64,000 nt of DNA from Solirubrobacter sp963724195 (GTDB lineage Bacteria; Actinomycetota; Thermoleophilia; Solirubrobacterales; Solirubrobacteraceae): assembly GCA_963724195.1 (NCBI GenBank), contig CAVRTQ010000016.1:434001-498000 (forward strand). The letters run 5' to 3'. Under the pieces are notes generated by a model. That model did not search any database, had not been told where the DNA came from, and saw only the letters and a list, made by a program, of their open reading frames with translations. A program made the translations under genes and the position numbers. The stretch's first letter is position 1. Every line of letters starts with the position of its first letter. Shown here one piece after another: positions 1-10,580 of this stretch.

Positions 1-743
1 GCGGACGTCTCGCGGCTCATGGCCAGCGACGTCGCGGTCCGCAGCGGCGTCAGCGCCGCCCCCGCCGTCGGGACCAGCGCGAGCACCCGTGAACCGCTCC
101 CGCTCGGCACGGCGTCGAGGTTGGTCGGGCTCCAGACACCGCCGTCGACGTACTCGCGCTCCCCGATCTGCACCGGCGCGAACAGCCACGGCACCGAGCA
201 GGAGGCGAGCACGGCCTCGGCGACCGTCGCCCGCGGCGCGTCCGGCGCGCCGAACATGACCCGCTTGCCGTTCGAGCGATCCACGGCGGAGATCCGCAGT
301 CGCCCGTCGAAGCGCGCGCCGAGGGCGTCGATCTGCCCGCCCAGGCCGCCGAGCGTGCGGTCCGGCCGGGGCGCCCGGCGCAGCACCACCGCCCGCGCCA
401 CCCGACCGGCGGGCGCGGTCACCGACAGCGCCACGTTCGCGAACGGCGTCGCGGCGGCGCGGGCGGCCTTGCCGACCACCGCGAACCGCGCCGTCTCCGG
501 CTCCTCCTCGATCTCGTCCGGCACCGCACGCGCCCACTCGCGGGCGGCGCGCTCGCCGGCGTCGGGGCGCCGCCCGGCGGCGAGCGTCGCGGCCACGATC
601 GAGCCCGCGGACGTGCCGAGCAGGTACTCGCACTCGCGGAAGTCCAGGCCGGCAGAAGCCTCGAGCCCGTTCAGCACACCACGCAACCACGCTTCGCCGA
701 GCGTCCCGCCCGCGCCGAGCACCAGAGCATCCGGTCCGATCAC
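1..743 (-). CDS. Patatin-like phospholipase family protein (partial, 3' end outside window)
   Basis: A serine acyl hydrolase of the patatin/RssA family, expected to cleave acyl esters of lipids using a Ser-Asp dyad. Reading from a GTG at 743, the protein opens with a glycine-rich oxyanion loop (GAGGTLGEAW, residues 10-19). The nucleophile elbow GTSAGS (Ser45) and the Asp motif in EYVDGGVW (near residue 200) follow. No signal peptide is visible, so it is probably cytosolic. The frame stays open to base 1, so the C-terminus lies outside the window. It is divergent from the XRE regulator, 53 bp away. The true substrate cannot be told from sequence. Confidence 0.85.
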   Translation of the reverse strand, partial: MIGPDALVLGAGGTLGEAWLRGVLNGLEASAGLDFRECEYLLGTSAGSIVAATLAAGRRPDAGERAAREWARAVPDEIEEEPETARFAVVGKAARAAATPFANVALSVTAPAGRVARAVVLRRAPRPDRTLGGLGGQIDALGARFDGRLRISAVDRSNGKRVMFGAPDAPRATVAEAVLASCSVPWLFAPVQIGEREYVDGGVWSPTNLDAVPSGSGSRVLALVPTAGAALTPLRTATSLAMSRETS

Positions 744-773
744 GGATGCAACGGTAGTGGGTCGGGGACGTCT

Positions 774-789
774 GTACGTGATAACGTAC
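774..789. promoter_or_regulatory. Candidate operator: perfect inverted repeat upstream of the XRE regulator
   Basis: GTACGT-GATA-ACGTAC, 6-bp arms around 4 bp, ends 7 bp before the ATG of the XRE-cupin gene in the divergent intergenic region. No Shine-Dalgarno sequence fits between it and the start. The GATAAC inside it could be a -10 box of a near-leaderless transcript. Autoregulation by the adjacent HTH protein is inferred from position and symmetry only. Confidence 0.45.
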
Positions 790-796
790 GGACGTA

Positions 797-1381
797 ATGG
801 CGGCTGCTGCCGATCCCACCATCGTGGCCGTCGGTCCGCGCGTCAAGGCCCTCCGGGAGGCGATGGATCTCTCCCTGCGGGACCTGGCCGAGCGTTCCGG
901 CGTCTCCGCTCCGATGCTCAGCCAGGTCGAGCGCGGAGAGACGAGCCCGACGCTCCAGGTGGCCAGCCGCATCGCTTCCGGGTTGGAGCTGCGCCTGTCG
1001 CAGCTCCTGCGCCTGGACGAGGAGAGCGCCGTGTCGATCGTGCGCCGGGGCGAGGGTCGCCGCGGTGGAACGGGCGGCCACGCCTACGAGCTCCTCACCC
1101 CGCCGCTGCCCGGCCTGCGCGCCGAAGTCACGCGCCACACGCTCGCTCCCGGCGCCGTCACCGGCGGCCCGGGTGACCCGCCGCGGCACGAGCCCGGCGC
1201 GCGCGAGACGGCGCTCGTCGAGCGCGGCACGCTGACCCTGCATGTCGAAGAGGCGCAACACGAGCTGCACGCTGGTGACTGCGTGACCTTCGACGCCGAC
1301 CTAGCCCACCACTTCGCCAACCTCGGGAAGGAGGAGGCCGTCTTGCTGGCGATCGTGTCAGCCGGCCTGCGCCGTTCATGA
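797..1381 (+). CDS. XRE-family transcriptional regulator with C-terminal cupin domain
   Basis: DNA-binding regulator of 194 residues. The helix-turn-helix spans about residues 15-70, with a typical recognition stretch (LSQVERGETSPTLQ). A small linker is followed by a cupin beta-barrel (about 110-190), which in this family senses a small metabolite. The TGA overlaps the leuC ATG (ATGA), so it is translationally coupled to the branched-chain amino acid operon. It may control that operon, although XRE-cupin proteins act on many pathways. A perfect inverted repeat sits just upstream of its start. Confidence 0.88.
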   Translation: MAAAADPTIVAVGPRVKALREAMDLSLRDLAERSGVSAPMLSQVERGETSPTLQVASRIASGLELRLSQLLRLDEESAVSIVRRGEGRRGGTGGHAYELLTPPLPGLRAEVTRHTLAPGAVTGGPGDPPRHEPGARETALVERGTLTLHVEEAQHELHAGDCVTFDADLAHHFANLGKEEAVLLAIVSAGLRRS

Positions 1382-2748
1382 CCCCCACCACGCTGTTCGA
1401 CAAGATCTGGTCCGCGCACGAGATCGCGCCGGGGCTCATCTTCATCGACCTCCACCTCGTGCACGAGGTGACGAGCCCGCAGGCGTTCGAGGGCCTCCGG
1501 CTCGCGGGCCGCGAGGTCCGCCGCCCCGACCGCACGCTCGCCACCGCCGACCACAACGTCCCGACCGACGGCACGCCGGTCAGCGCGAAGATCCGCGACG
1601 CGCTCTCCCGGCGCCAGGTGGAGGCGCTCGAGGCCAACTGCGACGAGTTCGGCATCCCGGTCTACTCGCTGGGCTCGGACCGCCAGGGGATCGTGCACAT
1701 CATCGGCCCGGAGCTCGGCGTCACGCAGCCCGGCATGACGATCGTCTGCGGCGACTCCCACACCGCCACGCACGGCGCGTTCGGGGCGCTCGCGTTCGGC
1801 ATCGGCACGTCCGAGGTCGAGCACGTCCTGGCCACGCAGACGCTCTCCCAGCCCAAGCCGAAGTCGATGCGGATCAACTACGTGGGCGAGCTCGGCCACG
1901 GCGTCACCGCCAAGGACCTGATCCTCGGCACGATCGGCCAGATGGGCACCAACGGCGCCGCCGGCCACGTCGTCGAGTTCGCGGGCGACGTGATCCGCGG
2001 GCTCTCGATGGAACAGCGGATGACGATCTGCAACATGACGATCGAGGGCGGCGGCCGCGCGGGCATGATCGCGCCGGACGAGACCACGTTCGAGTGGGTC
2101 AAGGGCCGCGTGGGCGCGCCGGAGGACTTCGAGGAGGCGCTCGCCTACTGGCGCACGCTCAAGACCGACGAGGGCGCCACCTTCGACCGCGAGATCACCG
2201 TCGACGCGTCGCAGATCTCGCCGCTGGTCACCTGGGGCACCACGCCCGGGCAGGTCGTCGGGGTCGCGGGCGAGGTGCCCGCGCCGACCACCGAGACCGA
2301 CGAGCGCTCGCTGGTCTACATGGGCCTGGAGGCGGGCACGCCGATCACCGAGCTGCAGCTGGACCGCGTCTTCATCGGCTCCTGCACCAACGGCCGGATC
2401 GGCGACCTGCGCGCCGCCGCGGAGATGATCAAGGGCCGCAAGGTCGCGTCCACGGTCAAGAACGCGATGGTCGTCCCGGGCTCGGTGCAGGTGGCCAAGC
2501 AGGCCGAGTCCGAGGGCCTGGACGAGATCTTCCGCGAGGCCGGCTTCGACTGGCGCACCGCGGGCTGCTCGATGTGCCTGGGCATGAACCCGGACACGCT
2601 CGCTCCGGGTGAGCGCTGCGCGTCCACCTCCAACCGCAACTTCGAAGGCCGCCAGGGCCGCGGTGGGCGCACCCACCTCGTCTCGCCGGCGATGGCCGCG
2701 GCCGCCGCCATCGAGGGCCACTTCGTCGACATCCGGGAGTGGAACTAG
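1378..2748 (+). CDS. leuC: 3-isopropylmalate dehydratase large subunit
   Basis: Aconitase-family subunit (456 aa) that, with LeuD, isomerises 2-isopropylmalate to 3-isopropylmalate; in many organisms the same enzyme also acts on citramalate. The three cysteines that bind the [4Fe-4S] cluster are visible: Cys336 in GSCTNG, and Cys397 and Cys400 in AGCSMCLGMN. Length and N-terminus (TLFDKIW) match the bacterial LeuC family. It overlaps the regulator stop by 4 nt, and leuD follows after 3 nt. With cimA in the same operon, it probably serves both leucine and citramalate-route isoleucine synthesis. Confidence 0.97.
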   Translation: MTPTTLFDKIWSAHEIAPGLIFIDLHLVHEVTSPQAFEGLRLAGREVRRPDRTLATADHNVPTDGTPVSAKIRDALSRRQVEALEANCDEFGIPVYSLGSDRQGIVHIIGPELGVTQPGMTIVCGDSHTATHGAFGALAFGIGTSEVEHVLATQTLSQPKPKSMRINYVGELGHGVTAKDLILGTIGQMGTNGAAGHVVEFAGDVIRGLSMEQRMTICNMTIEGGGRAGMIAPDETTFEWVKGRVGAPEDFEEALAYWRTLKTDEGATFDREITVDASQISPLVTWGTTPGQVVGVAGEVPAPTTETDERSLVYMGLEAGTPITELQLDRVFIGSCTNGRIGDLRAAAEMIKGRKVASTVKNAMVVPGSVQVAKQAESEGLDEIFREAGFDWRTAGCSMCLGMNPDTLAPGERCASTSNRNFEGRQGRGGRTHLVSPAMAAAAAIEGHFVDIREWN

Positions 2749-2751
2749 CCG

Positions 2752-3312
2752 ATGGACCCGATCCAGGTCATCTCCGGCCCCGTCACGTCGCTCAAGCGCG
2801 CGGACGTGGACACGGACCAGATCATCCCCAAGCAGTTCCTCAAGCGGATCGAGCGCACCGGGTTCGGTGAGTTCCTGTTCTACGACTGGGCGCAGGAGGA
2901 CGGCTGGTCGCTGCCCAAGAACCCGATTCTCGCCACCGGGCCGAACTTCGGCTGCGGCTCGAGCCGCGAGCACGCGCCGTGGGCGCTGCAGGACTACGGC
3001 TTCCAGGCGATCATCGCGTCCTCCTTCGCCGACATCTTCTTCTCCAACTGCACCAAGATCGGCGTGCTGCCGGTCGTGCTGCCGGAGGAGGAGGTCCAGG
3101 CCGTGATGGAGGCGGGCGAGGCCGAGGTCGACCTCGAGGCGCTGGAAGTGCGCTTCGCCGGCCGCGCCGTGCCGTTCGAGCTCGACGCCGACCGCCGTCA
3201 CCGCCTGCTCAACGGGCTCGACGACATCGCGCTCACGCTGCAGAACGCCGAGGAGATCTCGACCTACGAGGCCTCGCGCGAACGTCCCGGTCCCGTCACC
3301 CTGAATCTCTAG
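2752..3312 (+). CDS. leuD: 3-isopropylmalate dehydratase small subunit
   Basis: Swivel-domain partner of LeuC (186 aa). The family hallmark NFGCGSSREHAPWAL, about residues 64-78, is intact, as is the N-terminal DVDTDQIIPKQFLKR. It starts 3 nt after leuC and is followed by leuB after a 5-nt gap, so the three are co-transcribed. Nothing about the length is unusual. Confidence 0.96.
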   Translation: MDPIQVISGPVTSLKRADVDTDQIIPKQFLKRIERTGFGEFLFYDWAQEDGWSLPKNPILATGPNFGCGSSREHAPWALQDYGFQAIIASSFADIFFSNCTKIGVLPVVLPEEEVQAVMEAGEAEVDLEALEVRFAGRAVPFELDADRRHRLLNGLDDIALTLQNAEEISTYEASRERPGPVTLNL

Positions 3313-3317
3313 GAACC

Positions 3318-4343
<1,026 letters not shown>

Positions 4344-4344
4344 C

Positions 4345-5267
4345 GTGAGCCATCAGATCTGGATGAACGGCGATCTCGTCGGCCACGAGGACGCCAAGGT
4401 CCACGTGCTCACGCACGCGCTGCACTACGGCACGAGCGTCTTCGAGGGCGTGCGCGCGTACGAGACGCCCGACGGCGGCTCCGCCGTGTTCCGCCACCAG
4501 GACCACATCGACCGCCTGTTCCGGTCCTCCGCGCTCTACCACATGGAGATCCCGTTCACCAAGGACGAGATCCGCCAGGCCACGTTCGAGACGATCACCG
4601 CCTCGGGCCTGAAGTCCTGTTACATCCGGCCGCTCGTGTTCCGCGGCGCCGGGCCGATGGGCCTGTACCCGCTGGACTGCCCGGTGGACGTGATCATCGC
4701 CGTGTGGGCGTGGGGCGCGTACCTGGGTGAGGAGGGCAAGGTCAACGGTGTCCGCGCACGGGTGTCCTCGTGGCGGCGGATCTCCGCCGACGCGCTGATC
4801 CCGACGGCCAAGGCCGGCGGCCAGTACCTGAACTCGATCCTGGCCAAGATCGAGGCCGACAAGGCCGGCTACGAGGAAGCGATCCTGCTGGACTCCAACG
4901 GCTACGTCTGCGAGGGCACGGGCGAGAACCTGTTCCTGGTCAAGGACGGGAAGGTCGCCACGCCGGGGTTCGCCAACGACATCCTCGAGGGCATCAACCG
5001 CGCGGCGGCGATCGAGATCCTGCGTGACCAGGGCTACGAGGTCGTCGAGCGCAACATCGCGCGCGGCGAGCTCTACCGCGCCGACGAGATCTTCATGACC
5101 GGCACCGCGGCCGAGCTGACGCCGATCCGCGAGGTCGACGACCTGCCGGTCGGCGACGGCACGCGCGGCCCGGTCACGACCGAGATCCAGGCGATCTTCG
5201 AGGACGCGCTGCACGGGCGCTCCGAGCGCTACGCCGACTGGCTCGACAAGGTGCCCGCGGCCGTCTC

Positions 5268-5271
<4 letters not shown>
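4345..5271 (+). CDS. ilvE: Branched-chain amino acid aminotransferase
   Basis: Fold-type IV PLP enzyme (308 aa) that makes Leu, Ile and Val from their keto acids using glutamate. The PLP lysine is Lys156 in TAKAGGQYLNS, and the conserved GYVCEGTGENLF follows. A GTG start with a strong GGAGGAG ribosome site 7 nt upstream (inside the leuB 3' end) sets the N-terminus. Its TGA overlaps the cimA ATG. It is the last step of the pathway encoded by the preceding genes. Confidence 0.95.
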
Positions 5272-6823
<1,552 letters not shown>

Positions 6824-6827
<4 letters not shown>

Positions 6828-7942
6828 TCCCCGTCGCCCGGCCCGTCCTGGGCATCGAGGAAGAGGACGCCGTGATCGAGGTGCTGCGCTCGCGGCACCT
6901 CTCGCTCGGCCCGCGCGTCCCCGCCTTCGAGGCCGGCTTCGCGGAGCGGGTCGGGGCGCCGTACGCGTCCGCCGTCTCCTCGGGCACCGCCGCGCTGCAC
7001 CTCGCGCTGCGGGCCGTCGGCGTGAGCGAGGGCGACGAGGTCATCACGTCGCCGTTCTCGTTCGTGGCGTCGGCCAACTCGATCCTGTACGAGCGGGCGC
7101 GGCCCGTGTTCGTGGACATCGACCCGGTGACGCTGAACCTGGATGTCCAAGCCGCCGCCGCGGCGATGACGGAGCGCACGAGCGCCTTCCTGCCGGTGCA
7201 CATCTTCGGCTACCCGGCCGACACGCCCGCCTTGGAGCGCCACGGCCTGCCGATCGTCGAGGACGCCTGCGAGGCGCTCGGCGCGGTGCACGCGGACGGC
7301 GTGAAGGTCGGCGGCCGCGGCCATCCCGCCGCGTTCGGCTTCTACGCCAACAAGCAGCTCACCACCGGCGAGGGCGGGATGCTCACGATGGGCTCCGCCG
7401 AGCACAAGGAGCGCGTGGACTCCGAGCGCAACCAGGGCCGCGCGCCCGACATGGGCTGGCTCGACCACGACCGGCTCGGGTTCAACTACCGGCTGACGGA
7501 CATCGCGTGCGCCCTGGGCCTCGCGCAGCTGGACCGGCTGGACGGGATGCTGGCCGACCGCGCTCGCGCCGCCTCGTGGTACCGGGAGGCGCTGGCTGGG
7601 GTGGAAGGGCTGGAGCTCCCGTGCGCGGACTTCGGCGGTGACGTGCGCGGCTGGTTCGTGTTCGTCGTCCAGCTCCCGCGCGGCGTGGACCGCGACGACA
7701 CGATCCGGGCCTTGCAGGCGCGCGGCGTGCAGTCCAAGCCGTACCTGCCCGCGATCCACCTGATGTCCTTCTACCGCGAGGCGTTCGGCCATCGCGAGGG
7801 CGAGTTCCCGATCTGCGAGGACGTCGCGGCGCGGTCCGTGGCGCTCCCGTTCTTCCCCGAGCTCACCGAGGGGCAGGTCGCCGAGGTGGCCGAGAAGCTA
7901 GCGGAGGTCCTTGAGGTAGCCCACAAAGCCGGGGCCGCCTAG
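6824..7942 (+). CDS. DegT/DnrJ/EryC1/StrS family aminotransferase
   Basis: PLP-dependent sugar-type aminotransferase (372 aa from a GTG overlapping the cimA TGA). The PLP lysine is Lys177 in the context FYANKQLTTGEGGML. The N-terminal VSSGTAALHLALRA phosphate-binding stretch and C-terminal QSKPYLPAIHLM agree with enzymes that make amino-sugars for surface glycans. Its position at the end of the branched-chain operon is unexpected for a sugar enzyme, so its actual substrate is open. Its last 45 bp overlap the convergent GNAT gene. Confidence 0.88.
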
Positions 7943-8518
7943 GGCCTTGGCGATGCGGTCGCTGGGGGCGCGGCGGATCTCGCGCTCCCGGAAGCCGTAC
8001 GCGTCGTAGAGCGCCCGGGCCGGGCGGTTGTGCAGGCCGGTGTCGAGCGCGAGCCGCGCGCAGCCGTGGCGCGTGGCCTCCTCCTCGGCGATCTTGAGCA
8101 GCCGCTGGGCGATCCCCTGGCGCCGGTGGCGGTGGTCGACGGCGAGCGCGTCGACGTAGTAGGCGTCCAGTGGCAGCTGCGGCGCGACACCGCCGGCCGC
8201 GTACAGGTGCGCGAACGTCTTCGGCAGGCGCCACGGCGGGACGCGCGGGAGCGTGAGGCGGATGAAGCGCCGGCTGAGCCGGTCGCCGTCGCGGACCGGG
8301 AACCCCGCCACCACGCCGACGAGGTCACCCGCGGAGGTCGTCGCCACCTGGCAGAACTCGAAGCTCGCGGCGTGCCCGCGGTGGGCCCACACGCGGTGCA
8401 GCAGCCTGAGCGCGCCGCGCTCACTGCCCGCGTAGGCGGTGTAGTACGGCTTCGCGGACTCGAAGAGCAGCGGGACGCAGGCGTCCTCGGGGCGCGCGGG
8501 GCGGACGAGCAGATCCAT
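7898..8518 (-). CDS. GNAT family N-acetyltransferase
   Basis: Acetyl-CoA-dependent acyltransferase of 206 residues. Motif A (acetyl-CoA pyrophosphate loop) reads DHRHRRQGIAQRLL at about residues 130-143, followed by motif B with NRPARALYDAYGFRERE. The N-terminal half is less conserved, so the acceptor is unknown. The gene is divergent from argH (21 bp apart) and overlaps the 3' end of the aminotransferase gene tail-to-tail. Confidence 0.82.
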   Translation of the reverse strand: MDLLVRPARPEDACVPLLFESAKPYYTAYAGSERGALRLLHRVWAHRGHAASFEFCQVATTSAGDLVGVVAGFPVRDGDRLSRRFIRLTLPRVPPWRLPKTFAHLYAAGGVAPQLPLDAYYVDALAVDHRHRRQGIAQRLLKIAEEEATRHGCARLALDTGLHNRPARALYDAYGFREREIRRAPSDRIAKALGGPGFVGYLKDLR

Positions 8519-8539
8519 CTTGGTTCATGATGGCGGGCG

Positions 8540-9907
8540 ATGTCCCGCTTCTCGCTGCCCCCGGACCCCGTCTTCGTGACGATGAACGCGTCGATCGGCT
8601 TCGACTGGCGCCTCTATCCCTATGACGTCGAGCAGTCGCGGGCCCACGCGACGATGCTCGCGGCCGCCGGGATCATCACCGACACCGACCGCGACGAGCT
8701 CCTGAAGGGGCTCGACCGCGTCCAGGCCGAGCTGGACGAGAACCAGTTCCAGTTCCTCGACTCCGACGAGGACATCCACATGGCCGTGGAGCGCCGGCTG
8801 ACCGAGATCGTCGGTCCCGTGGGCGGCAAGCTCCACACGGCCCGGTCGCGCAACGACCAGGTGGCGACGGACATGGCGATGTTCACCCGCGCGCACGCGC
8901 TGCGGGCGATCGAGGCGCTGCAGGACCTGCAGACCGTCCTCGTGCGCGTCGCCGAGGCCCATCTGGACTGGCCGATGCCCGGCTACACGCACCTGCAGCG
9001 GGCGCAGCCGGTGTACCTCTCGCATCATCTGCTGGCCTACTTCTGGATGTTCCGCCGCGACGCCGCGCGCTTTGCGCTGGTGCTGGGCGGGACGTCGGAG
9101 CTGCCCTTGGGTGCGGGCGCCCTGGCCGGCGTGAACTTCCCGACCGACCGCCGGCTGGTGGCGAGTGAGCTCGGGTTCGCCGGCGTGGTGCCGAACTCGA
9201 TCGACGCCGTCTCCAACCGCGACTTCGTCCTCGACTATCTGAACGCGGCGGCGACCTGCGCGACCCACTTGTCGCGGCTCGGCGCGGAGATCGTGCTGTG
9301 GTCGAGCGAGGAGTTCGGGTTCTGCGAGGTCCGCGACGACTGGGCCTCCTCCTCCTCGATCATGCCGCAGAAGAAGAACCCGGACGCGGCCGAGCTGCTG
9401 CGCGCGAAGGCGCCGCGGATCGTGGCGCATCTGGCCGGGCTCCACGGCGTGATGCATGCCTTGCCGTTGACGTACAACAAGGACATGCAGGAGGACAAGG
9501 AGCACCTCTTCGACGCGGTCGACACGCTGGAGCTGTCCTTGGCCGCTGCGCGCGGGATGCTCGAGTCGATGACCTTCAAGCGCGAGCGCCTCGCCTCCGC
9601 CGCGACGGACGAGATGCTCGCCGCGGTCGACGTCGCCGACATGCTCGTCAAGCGTGGCGTGCCGTTCCGGCAGGCCCACGGGGTGGTCGCCGGGCTCGTC
9701 CGCACGGCCGTCGAATCCGGCCGTGTGCTCTCGCAGCTCACGCCGGAGGAGCTGAAGGAGCATTCCGAGGTTCTGGACGAGGACTTCTACTCGGTGCTAT
9801 CCCAAGGGTCGTGGCTGGAGTCCAAGGAGAGCGAGGGCGGGACCTCGCTGACCCGCGTGCGCGAGCAGCTCGCCCACGCCAAGGCGGCGCTGGACTGGGC
9901 GTCCTAG
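8540..9907 (+). CDS. argH: Argininosuccinate lyase
   Basis: Last enzyme of arginine synthesis, splitting argininosuccinate into arginine and fumarate (455 aa). The superfamily signature SSSSIMPQKKNPD holds the mobile-loop serine. HTARSRNDQVATD and PGYTHLQRAQPV match the other two conserved active-site regions. No other arginine gene is present here. The ATG at 8540 has no clear ribosome site. The 3' end abuts or overlaps the start of the DNA glycosylase gene. Confidence 0.96.
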   Translation: MSRFSLPPDPVFVTMNASIGFDWRLYPYDVEQSRAHATMLAAAGIITDTDRDELLKGLDRVQAELDENQFQFLDSDEDIHMAVERRLTEIVGPVGGKLHTARSRNDQVATDMAMFTRAHALRAIEALQDLQTVLVRVAEAHLDWPMPGYTHLQRAQPVYLSHHLLAYFWMFRRDAARFALVLGGTSELPLGAGALAGVNFPTDRRLVASELGFAGVVPNSIDAVSNRDFVLDYLNAAATCATHLSRLGAEIVLWSSEEFGFCEVRDDWASSSSIMPQKKNPDAAELLRAKAPRIVAHLAGLHGVMHALPLTYNKDMQEDKEHLFDAVDTLELSLAAARGMLESMTFKRERLASAATDEMLAAVDVADMLVKRGVPFRQAHGVVAGLVRTAVESGRVLSQLTPEELKEHSEVLDEDFYSVLSQGSWLESKESEGGTSLTRVREQLAHAKAALDWAS

Positions 9908-10476
9908 GTGCGGAGTTCTACGACCGGCCGGTGCTCGAGGTGGCACCGGCCCTGCTCGGCTGCATCGTCGAGTTCGAGGGCTGCGCGGGCCGGATCGTCG
10001 AAACCGAGGCCTACCACCACACCGAGGCCGCCTGCCACGCCTACGTCGGCCTGACGGCCCGCACCTCGGTCCTGTACGGCGCGCCCGGGACGGCCTACGT
10101 GTACCGCTCCTACGGCATCCACGCGTTGCTCAACGCCGTGTGCGAGCCCGAGGACGTCGGCGCCGCGGTCCTCATCCGCGCGTTGGAACCGTTGGAGGGC
10201 CTGGCGGAGATGCGCTCGCGCCGTGGCGCCGGCGAGCTCTGCAACGGCCCGGGCAAGCTCACCCAGGCCATGGGCATCAACCTCAGCGAGAACAACACGT
10301 CGCTGATCGACGGCCCGATCGTCATCCGCGAAGGCGAACCGCTCGAGTACGTCACCGGCCCGCGGATCGGCATCACCAAGGCCGCCGAGCTCCCGTGGCG
10401 ATTCTGCGCGTTGGGGTACCGGGACGTCTCGCGTCCTTGGCCGCCCGGCTTCCGCGCCTCGCTGCCCCGGACGTAG
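9811..10476 (+). CDS. DNA-3-methyladenine glycosylase (AAG/MPG family)
   Basis: Base-excision repair enzyme removing alkylated purines. The family core is unambiguous from about 9904 (GAEFYDRPVLEVAPALLG) through VETEAYHHTEAACHAY (catalytic Glu in the first part), YGIHALLNAV and ELCNGPGKLTQAMGI. The start is uncertain. The frame has no ATG near the core; the nearest standard codon is the GTG at 9811, inside argH, while family alignment suggests a start close to 9895, where only CTG is available. The 3' end is a TAG at 10474. Confidence 0.85.
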   Translation: MAGVQGERGRDLADPRARAARPRQGGAGLGVLGAEFYDRPVLEVAPALLGCIVEFEGCAGRIVETEAYHHTEAACHAYVGLTARTSVLYGAPGTAYVYRSYGIHALLNAVCEPEDVGAAVLIRALEPLEGLAEMRSRRGAGELCNGPGKLTQAMGINLSENNTSLIDGPIVIREGEPLEYVTGPRIGITKAAELPWRFCALGYRDVSRPWPPGFRASLPRT

Positions 10477-10477
10477 C

Positions 10478-10579
10478 CCGCGCCGTGGCGGGCGCGGTTC
10501 GGCTGGCTCGGCGCGTCGTTGCCGCGGCCTTGGTCCAGCAGCGCCGGTTCCGGCTGGCCTGCGGCGCGTCGTTGCCGCG
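10478..10579. repeat. Intergenic hairpin and 53-bp tandem duplication remnant between mpg and the PBP gene
   Basis: Between the convergent 3' ends there is a 7-bp hairpin (CCGCGCC 10478-10484 with GGCGCGG 10491-10497), a possible weak terminator. An 18-bp exact direct repeat follows (10509-10526 and 10562-10579, starting CGGCGCGTCG), preceded in both cases by GGCTGGC-like sequence, so it looks like a degenerate 53-bp tandem duplication. No gene is seen here. Confidence 0.5.
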
Positions 10580-10580
10580 C

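Noticed and set aside
1084..3201. A 705-codon open frame on the minus strand opposite leuC
   Set aside because: The protein is an Arg/Gly/Ala/Leu shadow typical of GC-rich antisense frames and covers two genes with clear catalytic motifs on the plus strand. The same applies to long open frames antisense to cimA, the MCP, ispG and the beta-helix gene.
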